This document shows positions 9,301-17,173 of a stretch of 64,000 nucleotides of DNA, piece after piece. The DNA comes from Meiothermus sp. Its GTDB lineage: Bacteria > Deinococcota > Deinococci > Deinococcales > Thermaceae. Position numbers and translations under genes: made by a program. The first letter of the stretch is position 1, and each line of letters begins with the position of its first letter. Location of the stretch: positions 62,001-126,000 of the forward strand of contig NZ_BPIM01000001.1 of assembly GCF_026004115.1 (NCBI RefSeq). Reading direction: 5' to 3'. Under the pieces are notes generated by a model. The model worked only from the letters and a program-made list of their open reading frames with translations, was not told where the DNA came from and made no database searches.

Positions 9301-9775
9301 GCAACAGGGCATTCTTCCACACCACCTGCCGCAGTTCTTTATGGCGGGTCAGGATGCTGTTTTTGTACTGGAGCATGATGGTGCCTTGGGCCATTTGTTG
9401 ATGAAAAATCTCCTTGACCCCCTCATGCTCCGGCACGAATAAATCAAACCAATCACGCCCGACCACCTGGGGCCATGTCCAGCCAGTAAGCTCGAGCAAA
9501 TACCGGTTACAAAAAACAATGCGGCCCTGCCGGTCTAGCCTGACTACCAGCAGTTCCATTTCGTCGAACGCGCGGTCGGCCTGGTGCCCCTGAAGCGCAC
9601 GGCGACCCTCGAGCACCGCCAGCCTCCAGTACAGCCAGGCCAAAAGCCCTAGCAGCAATGCGCACACGAGGGCCCAGCCCCACCAGCGGGCAGCCACGCC
9701 CCACACCAGCAAAACCGCGGATAGCAGCCCTGCTACCAGCCATACCCCGCCATAGGCCCGACTGCCCATGCTCAC
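6392..9775 (-). CDS. Membrane-anchored PAS(x5)-GGDEF-EAL protein
   Basis: This 1127-residue cyclic-di-GMP enzyme has two N-terminal membrane helices (about 10-55) and five consecutive PAS domains (about 70-185, 195-310, 320-430, 440-555, 560-680). PAS 2-5 are clearly duplicated from one another (QDVV..., TPSV..., PEE..., each ending in a DVTER-like linker). The GGDEF domain (about 695-850) keeps GGDEF and an RAED inhibitory site 5 residues before it, so it should make c-di-GMP and be product-inhibited. The EAL domain (about 870-1115) keeps EAL (in AEALLCW), NIS, LEITES, DDFGSGYASL and EGVET, so phosphodiesterase activity also seems intact. The start is GTG 9775, with TAAACT 7 nt upstream. Its signal is unknown. 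Its place between purE and purK may reflect only gene order. Confidence 0.92.
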   Translation of the reverse strand: MSMGSRAYGGVWLVAGLLSAVLLVWGVAARWWGWALVCALLLGLLAWLYWRLAVLEGRRALQGHQADRAFDEMELLVVRLDRQGRIVFCNRYLLELTGWTWPQVVGRDWFDLFVPEHEGVKEIFHQQMAQGTIMLQYKNSILTRHKELRQVVWKNALLRDAQGQVVGTTSIGQDITALEQAEQEHARSERLLRQIVQTVQDVVLLTDANALIQYATPSVYPVAGWKPEEVVGRSVYSLLDSEQQRIYERMIREATPEKHLAQVGFSYQHPDGRQRILEASINFLFSPEGVFQGAVVGIRDVTERYQAEQAVRESEQRLRELANSMRDVVMMLDLKGAIEYVTPSVKAALGYDPEELLGRSAFDFFDPEDHGWVLEAVRAAREGRRPLRLEYQHRHRDGSRIWLETQLDFIYDPEGQPLRMVLGARQIQDRREAEEQLRQSEQMLRQITNAMQDVVALTDSKGYIRYVTPSVERLLGYKPEQMLGQPAFDFLVPEDRTKAMQLAEQGLAGGGGYRLEGRYRHAEGHYIWIDTLVNFITDEKGNPTGSVVSGRDVTERRQAEEALREREYRLSQITNSIQDVVLLLDPYGRVQYATPSVKQTLGFAPEELVGRPVSMLADAAQWRAIRQQGRQAIQERRACKIECSCRHKDGHRVWIESLVNFVWDELGALQGVVVGMRDTSERKQQQAYVEYMAYHDELTKLPNRRALRRAAEALLTRAAQQDVPLSLLYLDLDNFKTVNDSLGHDVGDELLVEVSQVLSKQLRAEDMLARLGGDEFACILYNTEAERAQQVAFRMARAIRGALGGDNITLNLPNLGVSVGIASFPKDGSSFVELLKVADIAMYQAKDSGSRVVVYDAAKSPYTNERLQFEADLRKATQGQQLQLLYQPIWHLKERRLEGAEALLCWPYQGRVLSASEFVPLAEEVHLVEQMDLLALQKGLLQLKSWHQAGQRYYVSLNISTQSLVQPEVVRELLQQLASAEIDPRWLTLEITESVVLREPEQARKVLSVFKGLGVRVAIDDFGSGYASLSYLRQLPLDRLKIDRSFISYLGTSVRDEKLVRAAIDLAHSLEAEVVAEGVETPLQLEWLGENDCDLVQGYLLGHPTPIEDWPPRSIERWFLPAIKAED

Positions 9776-9830
9776 CCTGCTTAGTTTAGGGCATTGGGCA
9801 GGAAAATTCGGCTCATTTGCCCGAAAAAGC

Positions 9831-10337
9831 TCAGCTCTCGAGGCGGGGGTCGGGCTTGGCCAGCACCGCCTCGGTCTGGGCCTTGCGGTAGTTTGCCAAA
9901 GCGGCTTTGCACTTAGGGTACTTGTTGCCCAGGATACCCACCGCTAGTAAAGCCGCATTGACGGCCCCCGCCCGGCCAATGGCCAGAGTTCCCACGGGCA
10001 CGCCAGCCGGCATCTGCACGATGGACAAAAGGGAGTCCAGCCCTTTGAGGGCTCTGGATTCCACCGGAACCCCCAGCACCGGCAGGCCGGTTTTGGCCGC
10101 GGTCATACCCGGCAGGTGCGCGGCCCCACCGGCCCCAGCAATGATGACCTCGAGGCCCCGCGCCTCGGCCTGCTCGGCATATTCAAAAAGCAGGTCGGGG
10201 GTGCGGTGCGCCGAAACCACCCGCACCTCGTAGGAAACCTGGAGTTGCTCCAGGGTTTGCGCAGCGTGTTGCATGGTCTCCCAGTCTGACCTGGAGCCCA
10301 TAATGATCCCAACTAGAGGGTGCGAGGGCAGTTCCAT
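9831..10337 (-). CDS. purE: N5-carboxyaminoimidazole ribonucleotide mutase
   Basis: About 168 residues of class I PurE, which moves the carboxyl group of N5-CAIR to give CAIR. The substrate-binding signatures are intact: [13 protein letters not shown] near the N-terminus, SAHRTP in the middle and [12 protein letters not shown] further on. Two in-frame ATGs compete. I prefer 10337 because TAAACT lies 8 nt before it; 10343, two codons upstream, would leave only 2 nt. The gene is followed on the same strand by the GGDEF/EAL gene and then purK. Confidence 0.93.
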   Translation of the reverse strand: MELPSHPLVGIIMGSRSDWETMQHAAQTLEQLQVSYEVRVVSAHRTPDLLFEYAEQAEARGLEVIIAGAGGAAHLPGMTAAKTGLPVLGVPVESRALKGLDSLLSIVQMPAGVPVGTLAIGRAGAVNAALLAVGILGNKYPKCKAALANYRKAQTEAVLAKPDPRLES

Positions 10338-10474
10338 GGCCATTCAGTTTACCGCGGGGGCCGTCCCCGGTTCATCCTGGGCACATCCTGGATAGCCGAA
10401 AAACCCGCAAAAGCCCAACTGGGCTGGCCAGGTGAAGGCGATTCCAACCGCGGGCCACGGGTTTCGAGGTAGCC

Positions 10475-10500
10475 ATACGCACGGCAAATACGCACGGCAA
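10475..10500 (+). repeat. Perfect tandem duplication of 13 bp
   Basis: ATACGCACGGCAA occurs twice in a row in the roughly 300-bp gap between purE and icd. The rest of that gap holds only the icd promoter region, with a TAGATT -10 candidate near 10604. It is probably a recent slippage product. Confidence 0.6.
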
Positions 10501-10641
10501 AGAAGCTTCGGTTTTATTTAAGAGCTGTTATTCCCCAGGCTAAGTGCCAGTTTAGCAAAAACTGACCATAACACAACCTGGTTTTCCCTGGGCCGGGTTG
10601 GCCTAGATTGATTTTTAGCGCCTTGTGCGCAAGGAGCAAGC

Positions 10642-12087
10642 ATGAGCAAAACACCCATCACGGTTGCTTACGGCGATGGCATCGGACCGGAAATTATGCG
10701 GTCGGTGCTGCAAATTTTGGAAGCGGGAGGGGCTCAGCTCGAGCCCGAAGTGATCGAGATCGGCGAGAGCGTCTACCGCCGCGGACACACCAGCGGCATC
10801 GAGGAGAGGGCCTGGGAAAGCCTGCGGCGCACCAAAGTGTTTCTGAAAGCCCCCATTACCACCCCCCAGGGCGGGGGCTACAAGAGCCTCAACGTTACCG
10901 TGCGCAAAACCCTGGGCCTGTATGCCAACGTGCGCCCGGTGCAAAGCTACGAGCCTTTCGTCACCACCAAACACAAGTCGATTGACCTGGTAATTGTTCG
11001 TGAAAACGAGGAGGATCTCTACGCGGGCATCGAGCACCAGCAGACCGACGAGGTAGTGCAATGTTTGAAGCTGATCTCCCGCCCTGGCACCGAGCGCATT
11101 GTACGCTACGCCTACGAGTTTGCCCGGCGCAACGGGCGTAAAAAAGTAACTTGCATAACCAAAGACAACATCATGAAGCTTACCGATGGGCTATTCCACC
11201 GGGTCTTCGATGAAGTCGGGCAGGAGTACCCAGAGCTGCAAAAGGAACACATGATTGTGGACATTGGCGCGGCTCGATTGGCCGAGATGCCGGAGCGCTT
11301 CGACGTGATCTTAGCGCCCAATTTGTACGGAGACATCCTGTCGGATATTGCCGCTGAGATCGCAGGATCGGTAGGTTTGGCAGGCTCGGCCAATGTAGGG
11401 GATGAGTGCGCCATGTTCGAGGCCGTACACGGCAGCGCGCCGGATATTGCCGGCAAGGGCATCGCCAACCCCTCCGGGCTGTTGCAAGGCGCCATTCTGA
11501 TGCTGGTGCATATTGGGCAGCCCGAGGCCGCCGCCCGCATCAAGAATGCCTGGCTCAAAACCCTGGAGGACGGCATCCACACGGCCGACATCTACGACGA
11601 GCGGGTCAGCGAGAAAAAAGTGGGTACCGAAGCGTTTGCCCAGGCCGTGATCGAGCGGCTGGGCCAGCTGCCTGAGCGCCTGCGACCGGCCAGGTTCGGC
11701 GAGGCCAGCAAGGAGCCCATGGTGCCCCTAATGGTTCGCAACCCAAAACCGGCTCAAAAGGAGCTGGTGGGCATTGACGTATTTTTTAACTGGCGCGGCA
11801 CCAAGCCCGAGGAGCTGGCCCAGCTATTGGAGCCGCTTTCCACCGACAAGCTCAGGCTGGCGCTCATCACCAACCGCGGCGTGAAGGTATGGCCGGGGGG
11901 CTTCCCCGAGACCTTCCGTACCGACCACTGGCGGGGGCGTTTTATGGCCCAGAACGGAAGTCCCAACCATAACGATATTGTGGAGCTGCTGGGCAAAATT
12001 GCCGCCGCCGGGATGGACTTCATCAAGACCGAACACCTCTATAACTTTGATGGCAAGCCGGGCTATTCGCTGGGGCAAGGGCAGTAG
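10642..12087 (+). CDS. icd: NADP-dependent isocitrate dehydrogenase, Thermus type
   Basis: This enzyme oxidatively decarboxylates isocitrate to 2-oxoglutarate in the TCA cycle. The 481 residues show the beta-decarboxylating dehydrogenase core: YGDGIGPEI at the N-terminus, the substrate loop KSLNVTVRKTLGLYANVRP, the metal-binding NLYGDILSD, and the coenzyme segment HGSAPDIAGKGIANPSG. Beyond about residue 340 comes a long C-terminal extension like that of the Thermus thermophilus enzyme, absent from E. coli Icd. The ATG has a good AAGGAG site 6 nt upstream. The product, 2-oxoglutarate, is a likely substrate of KorAB encoded 8 kb downstream. Confidence 0.94.
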   Translation: MSKTPITVAYGDGIGPEIMRSVLQILEAGGAQLEPEVIEIGESVYRRGHTSGIEERAWESLRRTKVFLKAPITTPQGGGYKSLNVTVRKTLGLYANVRPVQSYEPFVTTKHKSIDLVIVRENEEDLYAGIEHQQTDEVVQCLKLISRPGTERIVRYAYEFARRNGRKKVTCITKDNIMKLTDGLFHRVFDEVGQEYPELQKEHMIVDIGAARLAEMPERFDVILAPNLYGDILSDIAAEIAGSVGLAGSANVGDECAMFEAVHGSAPDIAGKGIANPSGLLQGAILMLVHIGQPEAAARIKNAWLKTLEDGIHTADIYDERVSEKKVGTEAFAQAVIERLGQLPERLRPARFGEASKEPMVPLMVRNPKPAQKELVGIDVFFNWRGTKPEELAQLLEPLSTDKLRLALITNRGVKVWPGGFPETFRTDHWRGRFMAQNGSPNHNDIVELLGKIAAAGMDFIKTEHLYNFDGKPGYSLGQGQ

Positions 12088-12249
12088 AGCAGACCAGATA
12101 GGCGCGCAATCGAAACCTACCTTGACACCCATCGCATCAAGCTTATTTGAAGGGAATAAAGCCTACACGGGGGTCGCGACACCCCACATGGTTTATTCCG
12201 CCATTTGCTACCTTAGCCTAACCCACCCCCGCAATCTTGAGGAGGGTGC

Positions 12250-12340
12250 GTGATTGGAGTAGATTGGCTGCGCAGAGGTTGAGGTTCACGCAGCTGAGGA
12301 AGGCCCAGTAGCTCTTGCGCTCCAGGCGGTCTAAGTGCCT
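12250..12340 (-). pseudogene. C-terminal remnant of a transposase
   Basis: Read on the minus strand, the stretch gives HLDRLERKSYWAFLSCVNL, like the last residues of insertion-sequence transposases, with no intact gene upstream of it. It directly abuts the IS630-type fragment on the other strand. The family cannot be named from so little sequence. Confidence 0.35.
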
Positions 12341-12358
12341 ATGCATTAAGCTATCCAC

Positions 12359-12673
12359 ATGCCGGCCCCTCTTCGCATCCACTTGACCCCAGAGGAGGAC
12401 GCCCAGCTCCGGGAGCTGGAGACCAACCCCGTGGTCCCCTTCAAGGTTCGGCGCCGCGCTCAGGCGGTGCGGCTGGCCGCCCAGGGGTGGACCGCCCCCC
12501 GGATCGCCTGCCACCTGGGCCTGGACCGCTCCACCCTTCACCGCGATCTCCGGCGGTGGCTGGAAAAGGGAATAGAGGGCCTTGAGGACGGCAAGTCCCC
12601 CGGGGCCAGTCCCCGCTGGATCCCCGCCATGAGCGCCTTCCTGCGAGAGCTTTTGCAGGGGAAGGAAGCCTGG
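12359..12673 (+). pseudogene. IS630-family transposase, N-terminal fragment
   Basis: About 105 residues of the helix-turn-helix part of an IS630-type transposase remain: an LTPEED opening, KVRRRAQAVRLAAQGWTAPR, a recognition helix region DRSTLHRDLRRW, then GLEDGKSPG. The catalytic DDE domain is missing. Homology stops near 12673, exactly where an IS21-like end begins, so the second element appears to have inserted into or replaced the rest of this one. Confidence 0.7.
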
Positions 12674-12674
12674 A

Positions 12675-13388
12675 TGCGTAATTCAGCTCCAAGCGAGCCA
12701 GGATTTCAAAGCCATCCGAGCCGCGATTTCAGGTGATCCCGAGTCAAGATTTCAGGGTCGAGCCAGCCGGGTAAGCTAACGCCGCGAGAAACGTCATATG
12801 GTGTGAACCTCTACGGAGGGATTCATGCCAGGAAAGCGAGTCTCGATGCGGAAAATACGGGAGGTACTAAGGCTGAAGTGGGGGCTTGGGGTCGAGGAGC
12901 GCGACATCGCGCTCAGCGTCCGGCTGAGTAGAAGCACCATCTGGGAGTACGTGCGGCGGGCCAAGGAAGCGGGCCTGAGCTGGCCGTTGCCCCAGGATTT
13001 GGACGATGTGTCGCTCGAAGCCAGGCTGTTCAAGTCCAGCCTGGGGCGGGGTGTGGAGCGTCCCGAACCCGACTGGTCGCACATCCACCAGGAGCGCAAG
13101 CGTCCCGGTGTGACGCTGCTGAAGCTGTGGCAAGAATATGCTGCCGCCCAGCCCGAGGGAACCGCCTACGGGTACGTGACCTTCACCACGAAGTACCGCG
13201 ATTGGCGCGGGAGCTTGGACGCGACCATGCGCCTGGATCACAAGGCGGGCGACAAGCTGTTCGTGGATTACGCTGGTCAAACGCTGGGCATCACCGACCC
13301 TGCCACGGGCGAGGTGCGGCAAGCCCAGGTCTTCGTGGCTACACTGGCTGCCAGCAGTTACACCTATGTCGAGGTCACCGAGAGCCAG
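12675..13388 (+). mobile_element. Left part of an IS21-family element
   Basis: The segment starts with TG and, before the transposase gene, has several spaced similar words (CCAGGATTTCAAA, GCGATTTCAGG, CAAGATTTCAGG). This fits the repeated terminal sites of IS21 elements. It includes the truncated istA gene. No istB and no right end are present, so the element is dead. Confidence 0.6.
12825..13388 (+). pseudogene. istA: Truncated IS21 transposase IstA
   Basis: The gene starts with ATG after CGGAGG. Residues 1-60 carry the IS21 helix-turn-helix (MRKIREVLRL, SRSTIWEYVRRAK). Residues 140-188 enter the DDE domain with the first catalytic Asp (KLFVDYAGQTLG). IstA is normally about 500 residues. 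Here similarity ends at about residue 188 (VEVTESQ), after which the frame runs on into unrelated sequence. The rest of the catalytic domain and the helper gene istB are absent. Confidence 0.78.
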
Positions 13389-13395
13389 GGCATAG

Positions 13396-13470
13396 CCGAT
13401 AGCCGGCACGCTCGTCACCGCCGGCATCCTGTACCTCAGCTGGCGGGCCCTTGCCCGCCTGGTAAATTAA
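13396..13470 (+). pseudogene. C-terminal tail of an unidentified membrane protein
   Basis: A frame opens after a TAG and ends with TAA at 13468-13470, encoding PIAGTLVTAGILYLSWRALA plus four residues. It is a single hydrophobic helix followed by an arginine, as at the end of a membrane protein. It starts just where istA similarity stops, so it looks like the 3' stub of a gene cut by the rearrangement. Confidence 0.3.
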
Positions 13471-14276
13471 GTCACAGTGCTCCCCGACCCCTCGACCTCG
13501 ATAGTCGAGGGGTCATCCATTTGGAGCCCCCGCAAGGCCAGCCAGGCCGCCTGCAGTTCGGCCTCCCCCGGCTCGGCCAGCGAGTAGCGCTGGAAGCGGT
13601 AGGCCAGCGCCAGCAGCCTGCGAGAGAGCGGGTGTTCGGGATTGCGGTTCATCCAGCGGAAGAGCGGCAGGACCGGCAGCAGGGTCAGGGGATGAAGCCA
13701 CCAGGGCAAAAATAGCAGCAGCGGGGAGAGCGGCAGGTAGAGCAGCAGCCACAAGGCGGCCAGGTTGCTCCCGCAGGCCGGGTGCAAGAGCGGCTGCCGC
13801 CGGATTCCTTCCCGGCTGACCTCGCCCCGCTCGAAGGCCCAGATCGTCTTGTGCTCGGCCCCGTGGTAGCGGGCCATGCGCCCTAAAGCCTGGCGGAAGG
13901 GGGGGTAGAAGTAGTACAGGCCCAGCCACATCAACGCCAGCAGGGCGGTGCCCAAGAGCGACATCTGCCACAGGGGCAGCGACGTCCCCGCGCGTATGTA
14001 CGCTCCCAAAGGAAGTCCTATGACAGTCCCCGCCAGCGCCCCCGCCAGCGCGTAGCGCATCTCGTCCTGCGCCGGGTAGGTCTTGTACAGGGCCCTGTAG
14101 CTTTCAAAAAGCAGCGTCCACAGGCCCAGGAAGCCCTTTGTGGGGCCCTTGAGCTCGCGGGTGTAAAGCTGCAAACTTCCGCTTTGGTCGTAGTAGCCCA
14201 GGGCCACCTGCTTGCGGCTCAACAGCACCACCCCGTGGGGCAGGGCCATGCCGCCGATGAGTTCATTGGCGTTCAT
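13467..14276 (-). CDS. DUF1385 family membrane protein
   Basis: The 269 residues contain the DUF1385 signature RYHGAEHKTIWAFE at about 140-155 and HPACGSNL (family: HPRCGT-like). Two helices lie before it (about 85-130) and two after it (about 180-220). The conserved His, Glu and Cys residues suggest metal binding, but no reaction is established for the family. The ATG at 14276 is preceded by TAACAT and 6 nt, so it is probably leaderless. It seems intact, although flanked by broken genes. Confidence 0.75.
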   Translation of the reverse strand: MNANELIGGMALPHGVVLLSRKQVALGYYDQSGSLQLYTRELKGPTKGFLGLWTLLFESYRALYKTYPAQDEMRYALAGALAGTVIGLPLGAYIRAGTSLPLWQMSLLGTALLALMWLGLYYFYPPFRQALGRMARYHGAEHKTIWAFERGEVSREGIRRQPLLHPACGSNLAALWLLLYLPLSPLLLFLPWWLHPLTLLPVLPLFRWMNRNPEHPLSRRLLALAYRFQRYSLAEPGEAELQAAWLALRGLQMDDPSTIEVEGSGSTVT

Positions 14277-14325
14277 GCCCTGATGTTACAGGGAAAAAAG
14301 CCGCCCGCCGGGCCAGATGAGAACT

Positions 14326-14805
14326 TCATTCCTTGAGGCTCAGCACGCTGGCGACCCCGGTGCGCCGGGCCACCTCCTGGGGGGAGAGGCCCTGCTGCAA
14401 GTACCGCCGCACCGCCCGCCAGCGCAGCGCCCCGGTGGGGCGCGGGTGGTCCAGCCCGCTCATCTCCAGGGCCCGCACCAGCAGCCCGTCCAGGGTGTCG
14501 CGGTTGAGGGGTCGGCCCAGCCCGCCTTTTTTGGGGGTCATGCGCAGGAAGAGGTAGGGGGAGGGCAGCGGGGCCAGGCTGGCCACGCTCTCGCGGTCTT
14601 CCAGATACTCCAGCAAGGCCTCCGTCGCTTCTTTGGAAAGCGGCACGCTGCGGGCTTTCTGCCCCCGTACCCGCAAGACCCGCGCGGCGGGCTGGAAGTC
14701 CTCCAGGCGCAGGGCAAAGAGTTCTTTGGGCCAGACCCCGGCCTCGCCCAGCAGGTACAGCACCGCCACCCCCAGCCGCCGCAGCCGCCCTTCGGGGTGA
14801 CTCTT
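14326..14805 (-). pseudogene. Tyrosine recombinase (Xer/integrase-like), N-terminally truncated
   Basis: About 160 residues of the catalytic domain: AVLYLLGEAGVWPKELFALR (the first catalytic Arg region is changed to WPKEL), RGQKARSVPLS (Lys beta-hairpin), and an RYLQQGLSPQEVARRTGVAS helix near the end. The usual H-x-L-R-H box is degenerate (TGALRWRAVRRYL) and no terminal Tyr is seen. The frame is closed upstream by TGA at 14806-14808, and the SAM-like DNA-binding domain is missing. A neighbouring frame can be read a little further (ARIIRERVTP), so a frameshift there is possible. It is probably inactive. Confidence 0.6.
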
Positions 14806-14871
14806 TCACGGATGATGCGCGCAAGGCCAGAACACCCCCGGGCGCCCTGGGCCATGCCAGCCCCTCTCTCT

Positions 14872-15633
14872 CTAGAAACGTAGGTCGTTGAGTTTCCAGT
14901 AAGCCGGGGTACCCTTCAGCTTCTCGTTCTTCTGGATCAGGTCCCAGGCGGTGCGCCCGGCCAGGGTCCGGGCCTTGGGGTCGGCCCCCATCTCGAGCAG
15001 GGCCAGCACCGCCCCGGGATTGTCGCCCAAAGACGCCGCCCAGTGCAGCGGCGTCCAGCCGTCCTTGTCTCGGGCATTAACACCGGCCCCCAGTCGAACC
15101 AGGGTGGCGATGGTCTCGGGATTGGGGTTGTGAGTCGCTGTCACGTGCAGCGGCGTCCTACCGTCCTTGTCCCGGGCATTAACATCGGCCCCCAGTCGAA
15201 CCAGGGTGGCGATGGCCTCGGGGTTGGGGTTGAAGGCCGCCGCCCCGTGCAGCGGCGTCCAGCCGACCGTGTTCCGGGCATTAACATCGGCCCCCAGTCG
15301 AACCAGGATGGCGATGGCCTCGGGGTTGGGGTTGAGGAGAGCCGCCACGTACAGCGGCGTCGAGCCGGTCGTGGCCCGGGCGTTGACATCGGCCCCCAGC
15401 CGAACCAGGGTGGCGATGGCCTCGGGATTGTTGCTGAGAGCCGCCGCCCTGTGCAGCGGCGTCACGCCGTTCGTGTCCCGGGCGTCCACCTTCGCGCCCT
15501 GCTGCACCGCGCGCTCCACGTCGGCGGGGGTAGCGATCCGCCAGAACTCGGGGTCCAGTAGAGGGTTGGCCAGTGCGAGGCTGGCGCAAAGGGCCAGCAG
15601 GCCGGTTAGCAGGGCAGTCGGTTTTGTGCGCAT
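14872..15633 (-). CDS. Secreted ankyrin-repeat protein
   Basis: I start at the ATG at 15633 because it gives a clean signal peptide (MRTKPTALLTGLLALCASLA, cleavage after ALA), for 253 residues. An earlier in-frame start would place charged residues before it. From residue 36 there is one partial and five full ankyrin repeats of 34 residues with the consensus TPLHxAA..NPEAIATLVRLG and ADVNAR. The repeat fold mediates protein-protein contacts; a periplasmic location is inferred. The partner is unknown. The position beside integrase and methyltransferase relics suggests it belongs to an acquired region. Confidence 0.85.
   Translation of the reverse strand: MRTKPTALLTGLLALCASLALANPLLDPEFWRIATPADVERAVQQGAKVDARDTNGVTPLHRAAALSNNPEAIATLVRLGADVNARATTGSTPLYVAALLNPNPEAIAILVRLGADVNARNTVGWTPLHGAAAFNPNPEAIATLVRLGADVNARDKDGRTPLHVTATHNPNPETIATLVRLGAGVNARDKDGWTPLHWAASLGDNPGAVLALLEMGADPKARTLAGRTAWDLIQKNEKLKGTPAYWKLNDLRF
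14953..15462. repeat. Five tandem 102-bp units encoding ankyrin repeats
   Basis: Each 34-codon unit is strikingly similar at DNA level, for example the recurring GGGCATTAACATCGGCCCCC on the plus strand. This points to recent duplication or gene conversion. Copy number may vary between strains. Confidence 0.75.
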
Positions 15634-15792
15634 AGCTCCATTCTGACATCTCCGCAGTCGGGACACGAGGGGGCAGCGGTCTGCGGGCTGCACCGATGGC
15701 GGGTCTACCCGCTCAGGGCCTCATGGTAGCAGAAGCAGGCCCGCTCCTCATCGAGGTGGCCCAGGAGCAGCAGCGAGAGCATCAGCGGTCCG

Positions 15793-15998
15793 ATGCCGAG
15801 CACCTCGGAAGAAAAAACGGAGCGGTGCCTGCCGACCCCTGGTTCGTCTATGCGGTTCCACCGATCAGCCGCTCACTGCCACAAGCCGCTTCTCGAGACC
15901 GTCCACACACTCGATCAGGTCTTGGGCGACGAGAGCTTAGATCTCATCATAACCTCGCCACCCTTCGGCCTGGTGCGGAAAAAGAACTACGTTGACAT
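15793..15998 (+). pseudogene. DNA methyltransferase, N-terminal fragment
   Basis: Near its end the frame reads DESLDLIITSPPFGLVRKKN. TSPPF is motif IV of N4-cytosine or N6-adenine methyltransferases, preceded by the typical acidic stretch (DQVLGDESLD). About 70 residues remain. Just after KKNYVD the sequence turns into the 3' end of a group II intron on the opposite strand, and nothing further of the enzyme (motifs V-X or the SAM-binding part) follows. No restriction partner is visible. Confidence 0.65.
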
Positions 15999-16008
15999 TC
16001 CCGGCGGG

Positions 16009-16100
<92 letters not shown>

Positions 16101-16204
16101 TAACTCTCTGATGGCGCGCGAGATGACATCGGCGATGCACCAACATCCGGTTGTCCAACGTATTCTGTCCCCCAGTGTGACGAAGAAATGTACAATCCTG
16201 AGCA

Positions 16205-17173
16205 GTGGACACACTGGAGTTGTTACGTATCAACCTGCTCTCCCCTGCCGTGCTGGCCTTTGCCCTGGGCATCACGGCCACCCTGGTCAAGTCCGACCTC
16301 AAAATTCCCGATGCGCTCTACACCACTCTATCCATTTATTTACTTTTAGCCATCGGCCTTAAGGGTGGTTCTGCACTTTCCACCACACCCTTTGCTGAGC
16401 TGTGGAAGCCAGCTCTGGCTACATTAATCCTGAGCGTGCTCACGCCCCTGCTTTCCTACGTTGCATTACGTCGGCTGGGGCGCTTTGATGTAGTAAACGC
16501 TGCTGCCATCGCGGCCCACTACGGCTCGGTCTCGGCCGTAACCTTCATTGCTGCCACTGCATTCATGCAGGCAGCGCAGCAGCCCGTAGAGGGCTTTTTG
16601 CCCACCCTGGTGGCTATTCTGGAAGTCCCGGCCATCGTGATTGCGCTGCTAATCGCCCGGCGTAGCCTGGGCGAAGGCTCCCTGGGCGAGGCCTTACGCG
16701 AGATTTTTGCCGGAAAGAGCGTTTTGCTGCTGGTAGGCGGATCGCTGATGGGCTTTTTGGCTGGGCCAGAGGGCCTCAAGCAGATTGCTCCGGTGTTCGT
16801 GGATCCCTTCCGGGGGGTGCTGGTATTGTTCTTGCTCGAGCTCGGCATGGTAGCCGCCAAGCGCTTTCGCGATCTGCGCACGGTAGGGGTTTTTTTAATT
16901 GGCTTTGGCGTTGTGATGCCGCTCATACAGGGGGCCCTGGGTGTGTGGCTGGGCAGCCTGGCCGGCATGTCGGTGGGGGGGGCTATGGTGCTGGGCACCA
17001 TGGCTGCCAGTGCTTCGTACATTGCCGCTCCAGCCGCCGTGCGCATTGCCCTGCCGCAGGCCAATCCCAGCTACTACCTCACCGCCTCGCTGGGCATCAC
17101 CTTTCCCTTCAATCTGACCCTGGGAATCCCTATCTATTTTGCGCTTTCCCGCTGGCTGCACGGAGGTAGCTAA
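16205..17173 (+). CDS. sbtA: Sodium-dependent bicarbonate transporter
   Basis: The 322-residue polytopic membrane protein has the SbtA family pattern: two similar halves of about five helices each, opening LSPAVLAFALGI, and with SIYLLLAIGLKGG, AAHYGSVSAVTF and ASASYIAAPAAVRIALP. In cyanobacteria SbtA imports bicarbonate with Na+. The start is GTG 16205; TACAAT ends 8 nt upstream, and no ribosome site is seen. It overlaps the PII-like gene sbtB by one base (TAATG). The supply of bicarbonate for carboxylases such as PurK is a possible use here. That is inference. Confidence 0.9.
   Translation: MDTLELLRINLLSPAVLAFALGITATLVKSDLKIPDALYTTLSIYLLLAIGLKGGSALSTTPFAELWKPALATLILSVLTPLLSYVALRRLGRFDVVNAAAIAAHYGSVSAVTFIAATAFMQAAQQPVEGFLPTLVAILEVPAIVIALLIARRSLGEGSLGEALREIFAGKSVLLLVGGSLMGFLAGPEGLKQIAPVFVDPFRGVLVLFLLELGMVAAKRFRDLRTVGVFLIGFGVVMPLIQGALGVWLGSLAGMSVGGAMVLGTMAASASYIAAPAAVRIALPQANPSYYLTASLGITFPFNLTLGIPIYFALSRWLHGGS

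Noticed and set aside
13389-13715. Continuation of the istA frame beyond residue 188
   Set aside because: Similarity to IstA stops; the rest is low-complexity reading of the DUF1385 gene antisense strand.
14953-15462. CRISPR-like regular repetition
   Set aside because: Units are 102 bp, in frame and encode ankyrin repeats; no short repeats with unique spacers. No CRISPR array was seen in the window.
15696-15792. Possible upstream part of the methyltransferase, or a minus-strand transposase end (HLDEERACFCYHEALSG)
   Set aside because: Neither reading has enough length or a motif to assign.
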